This document shows, in pieces, positions 8,327 to 14,061 of a stretch of 14,061 nucleotides of DNA. The notes under the pieces were generated by a model, which was not told where the DNA came from, did no database searches, and saw only the letters and a list, made by a program, of their open reading frames with translations. Positions within the stretch are counted from its first letter, which is position 1. The number at the start of each line of letters is the position of its first letter. A program made the translations under genes and the position numbers. This DNA comes from an uncultured Porphyromonas sp. (lineage in GTDB: Bacteria; Bacteroidota; Bacteroidia; Bacteroidales; Porphyromonadaceae), in the NCBI RefSeq assembly GCF_938039215.1, contig NZ_CALHVI010000043.1, forward strand, positions 1 to 14,061. Reading direction: 5' to 3'.

Positions 8327-8408
8327 CCACCCGCGGAGGATCGGAATAAGTAGGTATGCCATCCCTATTTTTTCTCCCCACAATTAGGTAGAGTCAGAGG
8401 ATTATCAT

Positions 8409-8416
8409 TACCTTTG
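8409..8416 (+). promoter_or_regulatory. Bacteroidetes-type promoter of an unassigned small RNA
   Basis: TACCTTTG matches the TAnnTTTG -7 element exactly, and the same octamer occurs before the nuclease gene and before the thiamin operon. The -33 region (TTAGG near 8384) is weak. Transcription would begin near 8423. No ORF follows before the terminator at 8566-8617. Confidence 0.65.
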
Positions 8417-8422
8417 CAGAGA

Positions 8423-8617
8423 AGAATAAGACCTCCTATGGATGCCTAAGTGCATCAGAGGAGAGAGTACCATTTCTCGTCACCATCACAGCGATGACTC
8501 TGCACCCTCGTGAGAAGGATATGAGTGACCTTTAGGCTGTGAAGCAGACGAGCTCTTAAACGGTCGAAGCCTAGCGCTAAGAGGAGCTGAGCTCCCTTAG
8601 GGTTAGGCTTCTTTTAT
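8423..8617 (+). ncRNA. Candidate free-standing small RNA, family not assigned
   Basis: About 195 bases lie between a consensus promoter and a strong terminator with no credible ORF. Visible structure: a first hairpin with CTCCT/AGGAG (8433-8437 and 8459-8463) enclosing GATGC/GCATC (8441-8445 and 8452-8456); a second with TTCTC/GAGAA (8474-8478 and 8512-8516) enclosing CATC/GATG (8484-8487 and 8493-8496); GACC/GGTC (8430-8433 and 8562-8565) could close the body. CTCGT (8507-8511) can alternatively pair with ACGAG (8548-8552), which would cross the second stem. It lacks landmarks of tmRNA, RNase P RNA and SRP RNA. The length recalls 6S RNA, and the promoter-plus-terminator plan recalls the Bacteroidales-1 RNA motif; I could not confirm either. 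It could also be the leader of a lost gene. Confidence 0.6.
8566..8617 (+). terminator. Strong intrinsic terminator of the small RNA
   Basis: GAAGCCTA (8566-8573) pairs with TAGGCTTC (8604-8611), CTAAG (8577-8581) with CTTAG (8596-8600), and GGAGC (8583-8587) with GCTCC (8591-8595) over a TGA loop. The 3-base interval between the outer stems is partly paired. TTTTAT follows at once. This is a near-continuous stem of about 20 base pairs. Confidence 0.88.
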
Positions 8618-8691
8618 GTACCTACGAGTCCGAGAGCTACGTTATAGGAGGATTACCCTTTCTCCTCTGTAAGTCATCCCTAGAAAATTCT

Positions 8692-8699
8692 TACCTTTG
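8692..8699 (+). promoter_or_regulatory. Promoter of the nuclease gene
   Basis: TACCTTTG matches the Bacteroidetes -7 element. A CTG at 8667-8669 is the nearest -33 candidate. Start of transcription near 8706 leaves about 30 bases to the ATG at 8736. Confidence 0.65.
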
Positions 8700-8735
8700 A
8701 AGTAAGCTTATTCACTTCCTAAACACCACACGCAC

Positions 8736-9776
8736 ATGAAAAAGCTAATTACCACCCTTGCCTTTGGACTTCTGGTGGCTTCCTTTGGCTGTAGCTACCA
8801 GCCTAATCGCATCCCTCAGCCCCGTCAGGATCGGTCGCAGACCTCGACGAAGACGAGAAGGGTCACTACCGGCACATCTACCACTACCTCCCGCCATACT
8901 AAGGGACGGGATAGCCTTGCCACCGACTCGATCCTTCCCCCTGGGTCGAAGCCCATCGGGGCTAGGCGACCCACCGACTCCTTACCGCCTACACAGAGAC
9001 TAGATAGCATCTCGGAGGAACTGATCTTTGGCGATACGACCCTCCTGGAGCTCCCACGTCTTGCCGGAGGAGCGCAGAATTACTTCATCACGCACCATGC
9101 CTCGGGAGTCGTGAACTACTCGCTGGAGTACGACGTCCATAAGCTCCATGCCCGCTGGGTCGCCTTCTCCTTCGATGAGGTGACTTCGAGAGACAGCATC
9201 TCACGCACCAATGCTTGGAGCTGGGATCCTAAGGTCCCCAAGGCTTATGACACCTCGGCCTTCTTCCGTCATAGCGGCTATAGCCGAGGACATCTCGTCG
9301 CCTCTGAGGATAGGATTTACTCTCGTGAGGCCAATGAACAGACCTTCTACTACACCAACATGAGCCCACAGCTCCAGTCGCACAATGCAGGGGTCTGGCA
9401 TCGCCTAGAGAACAAAGTCCAACAGTGGGGACGTGACCGCAACTTCTGCGACAAGCTCTATGTAGCCAAGGGTGCTACGATCCGAGAGGATCAGATCGAA
9501 GAAAAGCGCCTTGCAGGCAAGGTCGTCATCCCTCGCTACTTCTGGATGGCAGTACTGATGAAGAAGGGTAGCTCCTACCATGCTATAGCCTTCCTCACTG
9601 AGCATCGCAACTATGGTAGGAGTGAGCACATCGAGGACATGACCCTCTCCGTCCAAGAGCTTGAGAAGTTCACGGGATTAGACTTCTTCTATCACCTCCC
9701 CGATAAAGTGGAGAAGCGTGTTGAGAAGGTTGATCCCAAGACTCCCGAAGCACGACGCATCTGGTGGAGTAAATAG
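8736..9776 (+). CDS. Exported DNA/RNA non-specific endonuclease (NucA/EndA type), probable lipoprotein
   Basis: The mature part matches the metal-dependent beta-beta-alpha nuclease family that cuts DNA and RNA without sequence preference. The N-terminus MKKLITTLAFGLLVASFGC is a signal peptide ending at C19, a plausible though imperfect lipobox (SFGC). Residues 20-95 form a low-complexity linker rich in Ser, Thr, Arg and Pro. The nuclease domain runs from about 105 to 320, with the active-site motif SRGHLVASEDR at 183-193 (H186 catalytic; the usual first residue D is S), NMSPQ at 208-212 and NAGVWHRLE at 217-225, where N217 should bind the metal. It has its own promoter and terminator, so it is a single-gene unit. 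Likely roles are nutrient nucleic acid scavenging or degradation of extracellular DNA; no neighbouring immunity gene is seen, so a toxin role is less likely. Confidence 0.9.
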   Translation: MKKLITTLAFGLLVASFGCSYQPNRIPQPRQDRSQTSTKTRRVTTGTSTTTSRHTKGRDSLATDSILPPGSKPIGARRPTDSLPPTQRLDSISEELIFGDTTLLELPRLAGGAQNYFITHHASGVVNYSLEYDVHKLHARWVAFSFDEVTSRDSISRTNAWSWDPKVPKAYDTSAFFRHSGYSRGHLVASEDRIYSREANEQTFYYTNMSPQLQSHNAGVWHRLENKVQQWGRDRNFCDKLYVAKGATIREDQIEEKRLAGKVVIPRYFWMAVLMKKGSSYHAIAFLTEHRNYGRSEHIEDMTLSVQELEKFTGLDFFYHLPDKVEKRVEKVDPKTPEARRIWWSK

Positions 9777-9805
9777 TACCCTCTCCATTTAGCCAACAGT
9801 ACACT

Positions 9806-9864
9806 ACCTCCGACACCATGTAGTACCCACCAGATGGGGCTCATGGTGTCGGAGGTCTTTTATT
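9806..9864 (+). terminator. Strong terminator downstream of the nuclease gene
   Basis: ACCTCCGACACCATG (9806-9820) is perfectly inverted at 9842-9856, a 15-base-pair stem with a 21-base loop, followed by CTTTTATT. It ends only about 12 bases before the -33 element of the thiamin promoter and so insulates that operon. Confidence 0.92.
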
Positions 9865-9875
9865 GACCTTTCCCC

Positions 9876-9905
9876 TTGGAGATCTGGGGAAAAGGCTTAC
9901 CTTTG
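9876..9905 (+). promoter_or_regulatory. Promoter of the thiamin operon
   Basis: TTG at 9876-9878 and TACCTTTG at 9898-9905 are separated by 19 bases, the best match to the Bacteroidetes housekeeping promoter in the window. Transcription would start near 9912, exactly where the TPP riboswitch begins. Confidence 0.85.
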
Positions 9906-9912
9906 TCGTGAG

Positions 9913-10013
9913 CAACTCGAAGGGGTGCTGGCACAGAGACGATAAGTCCTGAGCTGAGCTGAGATTATACCCGAAGACCTGATCCAGATAATGCTGGCGT
10001 AGGCAGAGAGTGA
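9913..10013 (+). promoter_or_regulatory. TPP riboswitch (THI element)
   Basis: The conserved parts are in order: ACTCGAAGGGGTGC from 9914, GCTGAGA at 9958-9964, ATACCC at 9967-9972, CCTGATCCAGATAATG at 9978-9993, then CTGGCGTAGG. ACTC (9914-9917) can pair with GAGT (10008-10011) as stem P1. Family knowledge: the aptamer binds thiamin pyrophosphate and switches the downstream genes off. It lies between the operon promoter and thiS, so it should control thiS, thiC and the fusion gene together. Confidence 0.95.
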
Positions 10014-10014
10014 T

Positions 10015-10174
10015 GGCGAAGTCTCGCCGCTTATCCTCTTGTATCTTCCGTTTATCTTGCTTGGCGATGGTGTATGCGCTCATCGCCTCCTCCCTCATGG
10101 TCTAGGCTCTCTGGACTAAGAGTTAGCTCGTGCTTTCTCTTCGCATATCATATAGCACCATGAAGGAAGAATAA
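10015..10174 (+). promoter_or_regulatory. Riboswitch expression platform and long leader
   Basis: About 165 bases separate the aptamer from thiS. GGCGA (10015-10019) pairs with TCGCC (10024-10028) around a 4-base loop directly after P1. GGCGATG (10063-10069) pairs with CATCGCC (10081-10087). Because the arms share GGCGA/TCGCC, partners can be exchanged. GTGCT (10130-10134) can pair with AGCAC (10154-10158) just before the thiS start. None is followed by a run of T, so whether control is by termination or translation is open. A 4-codon frame at 10160-10174 (MKEE) ends 4 bases before thiS; its AAGGAAG is also the nearest Shine-Dalgarno-like stretch. Confidence 0.5.
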
Positions 10175-10178
10175 TCCG

Positions 10179-10382
10179 ATGAAGATCCAGATCAATGGAG
10201 AGCCTACCCTCCTCCCCTCCCCCTGTACCTTGACCGAAGCCCTTGCCCATCTAGGGCGAGAGTTGCCCCCACGCTCAGCTGTAGCCATCAACGCTCAGAT
10301 CATCACACGCTCTACCCTTGAGCATACCCAGCTCCAGGACGGCGATGATGTCCTCCTCATCCTCCCGACCTTCGGAGGATAG
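10179..10382 (+). CDS. thiS: Sulfur carrier protein ThiS
   Basis: A 67-residue ubiquitin-fold protein. Its C-terminus ends in PTFGG: the terminal glycine is adenylated and then carries sulfur as a thiocarboxylate for thiazole synthesis (known from the family). The start MKIQINGEP and the segment AVAINAQIITRS (34-45) are typical. It opens the operon after the TPP riboswitch and precedes thiC by 46 bases. Its partners ThiF, ThiG and ThiH are not in the window and probably lie to the right. Confidence 0.94.
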   Translation: MKIQINGEPTLLPSPCTLTEALAHLGRELPPRSAVAINAQIITRSTLEHTQLQDGDDVLLILPTFGG

Positions 10383-10428
10383 CCTGTCTAGTACCCCCTC
10401 ATACCCAACGATCAAACACTATCTATCA

Positions 10429-12255
10429 ATGAAAATCAACGAAGTCGTGACCCATGGCCCTATGATGGGCTCCGAGAAGATCTACGTCTCAGGCAAGCTA
10501 TTCCCAGACCTCCGTGTAGGGATGCGCAGGATCCCCCTATCCGATACCATCCATGAGGATGGAAGCCGTACTCCCAATGCTCCCGTTGTCGTCTACGATA
10601 CTGGAGGGCCCTATACCGATCCTGCATATGTAGTCGATCTAGAGAAGGGACTCCCTCGTCTGCGAACCCCATGGATAGGGCGACGAGGCGACACCCTTCG
10701 ACAAGAAGCTTTAGGGAGTACGTATGCTCAAGATCGCCTCTCCGATCATGCCCTTGATGGTCTACGCTATCGACATATATCTACCCAGCCTCTTGCCGCC
10801 CGAGAGGGCTGTGTGACTCAGCGCTACTATGCCTCCCAAGGGATCATCACCGAGGAGATGGAGTACGTCGCTATCCGAGAGAATCAGCTTATCGAGGAAG
10901 CCCGTGAGCGCTTCGCCCTCCGAGGCGATGCTATGGGTGCCGTCCTACCCGATGTAGTTACTCCTGAGTTCGTCCGCAATGAGATCGCCCAAGGACGAGC
11001 GATTATCCCAGCGAACATCAATCATCCAGAGATGGAGCCGATGATCATCGGACGTAACTTCCTCTGTAAGGTCAATGCTAACATCGGGAACTCTGCCATC
11101 ACCAGCAGTATAGCCGAAGAAGTAGAGAAAGCGGTATGGGCTACTCGTTGGGGAGCTGATACTGTCATGGATCTCTCGACAGGAAGGCATATCCATGAGA
11201 CACGAGAGTGGATCATCCGCAATAGTCCCGTGCCCATCGGTACCGTCCCTCTTTACCAAGCCTTAGAAAAGGTACGTGGGCGTGTCTCTGATCTGACTTG
11301 GGAGATCTACCGAGACACCCTCATCGAGCAGGCAGAGCAAGGGGTAGACTACTTCACCATCCATGCTGGACTTAGGAAGGAACATATCCCTCTGACGCTA
11401 CACCGTCTGACGGGCATCGTCAGCCGTGGAGGAGCGATCATGGCAGGCTGGTGCACAGAGAAGGACAAGGAGAGCTTCCTCTACGAGCACTTTGAAGAGA
11501 TCTGCCAGATAGCAGCCCGCTATGATGTCTCCCTCTCCCTCGGGGATGGCTTGCGTCCTGGATGTATCCATGATGCCAACGATGCCGCCCAGATGGCCGA
11601 ACTCAAGACACTTGGTGAGCTCAATAGGATAGCAGCAAAATATCATGTGCAAGTGATGATCGAGGGACCAGGGCATATCCCGATGCAGCTCATCCCAGAG
11701 AACATGACTCGGGAGCTCCTCGACTGCGACGAAGCACCATTCTATACCCTCGGGCCTCTGGTCTCAGACATAGGCGCAGGCTACGACCATATCACAGGAG
11801 CCATAGGAGCCTCCATCATCGGGCATCACGGTACAGCCATGCTCTGCTATGTGACACGCAAGGAGCACCTCGGACTCCCCGAGCGTGATGATGTACGTGA
11901 GGGTGTCGTCACCTACAAGCTAGCAGCTCATGCGACCGACCTAGCAAAGGGACACCCCACAGCCTACCTTCGTGATCATGCGATGAGCAAGGCACGCTTT
12001 GAGTTCAGATGGCGGGATCAGTTCCATCTAGCCCTAGACCCAGAGCGAGCCATGGAGCTTCATGACCAGACGCTCCCCGAAGAGATACACAAGGAGAAGC
12101 ACTTCTGCTCCATGTGCGGAGAGCACTTCTGCTCGATGCGTGCTAACCGCACCTTCCGTCAGACACTCTTGGCAGGGCAGTCTCCTAGCGCTCCACAAAG
12201 GATACAAGGGATCGCTCATACCTCTGAGGGAGGATGCTGTCAAAGGGAAGAGTAA
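10429..12255 (+). CDS. thiC: Phosphomethylpyrimidine synthase ThiC
   Basis: Radical SAM enzyme that rearranges aminoimidazole ribotide to HMP phosphate, the pyrimidine half of thiamin. Starting at the ATG at 10429 the protein has 608 residues, close to the usual 600-630. The start gives MKINEVVTHGPMMGSEKIYV; the open frame extends back to 10318 but those 37 residues overlap thiS in another frame and look unrelated. Features are NANIGNSAI and the GADTVMDLSTG segment in the barrel, IEGPGHIPM with its metal-binding region, GPLVSDIGAGYDHI and the C-terminal cluster motif C560-x2-C563-x4-C568 for the [4Fe-4S] centre. A short tail ending EGGCCQREE follows. It is cotranscribed with thiS and the fusion gene 11 bases downstream. 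Confidence 0.97.
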   Translation: MKINEVVTHGPMMGSEKIYVSGKLFPDLRVGMRRIPLSDTIHEDGSRTPNAPVVVYDTGGPYTDPAYVVDLEKGLPRLRTPWIGRRGDTLRQEALGSTYAQDRLSDHALDGLRYRHISTQPLAAREGCVTQRYYASQGIITEEMEYVAIRENQLIEEARERFALRGDAMGAVLPDVVTPEFVRNEIAQGRAIIPANINHPEMEPMIIGRNFLCKVNANIGNSAITSSIAEEVEKAVWATRWGADTVMDLSTGRHIHETREWIIRNSPVPIGTVPLYQALEKVRGRVSDLTWEIYRDTLIEQAEQGVDYFTIHAGLRKEHIPLTLHRLTGIVSRGGAIMAGWCTEKDKESFLYEHFEEICQIAARYDVSLSLGDGLRPGCIHDANDAAQMAELKTLGELNRIAAKYHVQVMIEGPGHIPMQLIPENMTRELLDCDEAPFYTLGPLVSDIGAGYDHITGAIGASIIGHHGTAMLCYVTRKEHLGLPERDDVREGVVTYKLAAHATDLAKGHPTAYLRDHAMSKARFEFRWRDQFHLALDPERAMELHDQTLPEEIHKEKHFCSMCGEHFCSMRANRTFRQTLLAGQSPSAPQRIQGIAHTSEGGCCQREE

Positions 12256-12266
12256 GACCATCTCCT

Positions 12267-14061
12267 ATGCAACCTCATCAGATCATCGTCATCCCCCCCC
12301 CCGAACTTAGGGGGGCGGAAGAGGCGATATGGATAGCTCATCTCCTCCGCCTCGGGATATGCCGAGTGCATATACGTAAGCCTAATGCGACACGGGAGGC
12401 ACTTATAGAGCTCCTTCAAGCAATCCCTCGGGAGCTGAGGAGGCGATGTGTCGTATCTCATCACGTCGACTTAGCTTGCGAATATAGTTTGGGAGGAGTG
12501 CACCTCTCTGTCTCAGACTGGAGGGGACTCTCTCAGCGTCCTAAGGGTCTTCGATCCGACCAGCTTATTGGAGTAAGTTGCCACAGCCAAGAGGAACTTG
12601 AGGCACTCCCCTTCGCTCCTAGCTATGCCTACCTAAGCCCCGTGGCTCCGAGCATAAGCAAGGTGGGCTACGGAGCTACAAGAGCTTGGTCGGAAGAGAC
12701 GCTAATAGATCTCTGCCGATCGTATACCTTCCCCCTCATCGCTCTGGGCGGTATTCTCCCAGAGAACGCTAACTTCTTCCTTCGGCTAGGCTTCTCGGCG
12801 GTAGCGAGCTTAGGCTATTGGGAAGGACTAAGGCTTCACGAGCTAGAGGGAGCTCTCCATCGCATGTACCAGCCAAGGGTGCTCTTCTGTGGCGGACTTG
12901 ACCCTACAGCAGAGGCGGGGATCACGGCTGATGCTCGCCATGCCGAGCGTCTTGGTGCTCGGTGCTATACGGTAGCTACGGCACTGACGAGGCAGGATGC
13001 TCATTCCTTCTACGGATGTACCTCCGTCAGTGAAGAGGATCTCGTGGGGCAGCTGGAGGCGCTCTCCCAGCAAGCCTCTCCAGAGGTCGCTAAAATTGGT
13101 CTTGCTACCTCACTCGGACAAGTCCTCACGATCACCAAACATATTCGCCGCTTCTTCCCCACCTGCTTGATCGCGTGGGATCCTATACTAAGGACTAGCT
13201 CAGGCTACACGCTCCTCTCCGACAGCACACCTGAGTCGCTACATCAGGCTATAAGTGAGGTCGACCTTCTTCTCCCCAATGCTTACGAACGGGAAGTACT
13301 CTTCGGGGGAATGCCACCTCAAGAGGTCGCCCGATGCTCCGACACAATACTCCTCTGTAAGTCCGCCCTAGCTACGAGCGGGGAGATCACCGATATAGCC
13401 TACCTCCCCGATGGGGAATCAATCCAGCGCACAACCTTATCTATGGGAGAAGATCGCCATGGTACGGGCTGTCTCTACGCAGCACAGCTCGCCGTGGCGC
13501 TTGCTCGTGGGGAAGAACTCGGTCAAGCTATGGGAAAGGCACAGCGAGCCGTTGGGTGCTACCGTCGCGGGGGTATGCTTCCCGAAGAGAAGGGACAAGT
13601 GCATCTAGGACGACGGATGTTCATCACCCACGGTAGGACAAACACAGAGATCCTCGAGCAGACAGAGCGTGTCCTTCGACTGGGGCTAGCGGATCTTGTC
13701 CAGCTACGGATGAAGGGAAGTCCACGGGAGGCTATCCTTGAGACGGCTCGTGACCTACAAGCTATCTGCCGTAGCTTCAGAGTTCCACTCATCATCAATG
13801 ACCACGTAGACATCGCCGAAGAGATCTCTGCAGATGGGGTGCACTTAGGCAAGGAAGATATGTCCCCTACCCTTGCTCGTCAGATCCTAGGTCCTTCGGT
13901 GCTGATTGGCCGTACCTGCAATAGCCTAGAGGATCTAGATGAGGCAAGATCACAGCCCGTAGACTATATAGGTCTAGGTCCTTTCCGCTTCACTAAGACT
14001 AAGGAGAAGCTTGCTCCAGTGCTTGGCCTAGAAGGCTACCAACGACTCAAGCTCCATGACT
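12267..14061 (+). CDS. Three-domain thiamin enzyme: TenI/ThiE-like + ThiD + ThiE fusion (3' end outside window)
   Basis: A single open frame of 598 codons without a stop, running off the right edge. Residues 1-200 are a ThiE/TenI-like barrel: HIRKP (35-39), HHVDLACEYSLGGVHL (65-80), SPVAPSISKVGYG (124-136) and IALGGI (158-163), but the IND pair of true ThiE is replaced by SHH. Residues 203-435 are a ThiD (HMP-P kinase) domain: GGLDPTAEAGITAD (209-222), KIGLATS (276-282), DPILRTSSG (305-313), LLPNAYEREVLFG (335-347), and HGTGC (398-402) with catalytic C402. Several glycines of the usual SDPSGGAGI loop are changed. Residues 449-598 are a canonical ThiE: QLRMK (479-483), IIND (509-512), ADGVHLGKEDM (522-532), DYIGLGPF (566-573) and TKTK (576-579). 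The ATG at 12267 lies 11 bases after thiC. Expected work: phosphorylate HMP-P and couple it to the thiazole. Confidence 0.9.
   Translation, partial: MQPHQIIVIPPPELRGAEEAIWIAHLLRLGICRVHIRKPNATREALIELLQAIPRELRRRCVVSHHVDLACEYSLGGVHLSVSDWRGLSQRPKGLRSDQLIGVSCHSQEELEALPFAPSYAYLSPVAPSISKVGYGATRAWSEETLIDLCRSYTFPLIALGGILPENANFFLRLGFSAVASLGYWEGLRLHELEGALHRMYQPRVLFCGGLDPTAEAGITADARHAERLGARCYTVATALTRQDAHSFYGCTSVSEEDLVGQLEALSQQASPEVAKIGLATSLGQVLTITKHIRRFFPTCLIAWDPILRTSSGYTLLSDSTPESLHQAISEVDLLLPNAYEREVLFGGMPPQEVARCSDTILLCKSALATSGEITDIAYLPDGESIQRTTLSMGEDRHGTGCLYAAQLAVALARGEELGQAMGKAQRAVGCYRRGGMLPEEKGQVHLGRRMFITHGRTNTEILEQTERVLRLGLADLVQLRMKGSPREAILETARDLQAICRSFRVPLIINDHVDIAEEISADGVHLGKEDMSPTLARQILGPSVLIGRTCNSLEDLDEARSQPVDYIGLGPFRFTKTKEKLAPVLGLEGYQRLKLHD
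12293..12315 (+). repeat. C10 tract facing a G6 tract inside the fusion gene start
   Basis: Ten consecutive C (12293-12302), 7 bases, then six G (12310-12315), at codons 9-17 of the fusion. The frame is intact as read: ten C give IPPP followed by ELRGAE. Six C and six G can also form a hairpin with a 7-base loop. Such a homopolymer can slip in replication and is prone to sequencing error; a one-base change would break the frame at the very start of the protein. Confidence 0.85.

Noticed and set aside
8423..8617. Calling the small RNA 6S or SRP RNA outright
   Set aside because: The SRP core loop is absent, and for 6S the expected long closing stem between the two ends is not evident; left as unassigned.
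9841..10098. Minus-strand 85-residue frame
   Set aside because: Lies over the TPP riboswitch and its promoter; a chance frame.
10318..10428. N-terminal extension of thiC to an earlier ATG
   Set aside because: The 37 extra residues overlap thiS in another frame, are Ser-rich without family match, and the ATG at 10429 gives a normal ThiC N-terminus.
12266..14061. Overlapping short frames on both strands at 12034-12464, 12843-13073, 13411-13608 and 13559-13852
   Set aside because: They are shadows of the 598-codon fusion gene (or of thiC), which has clear domain motifs throughout its own frame.

Overview
The window looks like chromosome of a Bacteroidetes species, most likely a Porphyromonas-like member of the Bacteroidales. 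Three things point there: repeated TAnnTTTG promoter elements in front of genes, with almost no Shine-Dalgarno sequences; housekeeping proteins of Bacteroidales type (pyrBI pair, MutS2, a 906-residue pyruvate phosphate dikinase); and a first ThiE/TenI-like domain with the SP-x-SISK-x-(G/N)Y motif I associate with that order. Base composition by eye is moderately GC-rich in genes and AT-richer in the main intergenic gaps. All recognised genes are on the + strand. I see no insertion sequence, phage, CRISPR or tRNA.

Layout. Bases 1-316 are an intergenic region with a palindromic repeat cluster and a pyrB promoter. Bases 317-2304 hold pyrB, pyrI and a flavin-reductase-like gene in a tight operon (aspartate transcarbamoylase catalytic and regulatory chains plus an FMN-binding protein overlapping by 4 bases). 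mutS2 follows (2387-4975) after a hairpin. A 558-base gap (4976-5533) has a terminator, a second copy of the repeat cluster with a perfect 16-base inverted repeat, and an AT-rich promoter region for ppdK (5534-8254). The gap 8255-8735 contains the ppdK terminator and what looks like a free-standing small RNA gene: Bacteroidetes-type promoter, about 195 structured bases without a convincing ORF, and a strong terminator. A secreted or lipoprotein DNA/RNA non-specific endonuclease follows (8736-9776), closed by a 15-base-pair terminator.

From 9876 to the right edge is a thiamin operon: consensus promoter, a clear TPP riboswitch (about 9913-10013), a long leader with alternative hairpins, thiS, thiC, and a very long open frame from 12267 off the right edge. 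That last frame is an in-frame fusion of three enzymes: a TenI/ThiE-like domain, a ThiD kinase domain and a canonical ThiE domain. It has no stop inside the window, so it is easy to miss in stop-to-stop gene lists. ThiC makes HMP-P, the ThiD domain phosphorylates it, the ThiE domain joins it to the thiazole, and ThiS carries sulfur for the thiazole; the other thiazole genes are probably beyond the right edge.

The most interesting items are the three-domain thiamin enzyme, the 10-base C tract and facing G tract just inside its start, the unassigned small RNA at 8423-8617, and the dispersed palindromic repeat at two intergenic sites about 5 kb apart. None can be called a new system from sequence alone.
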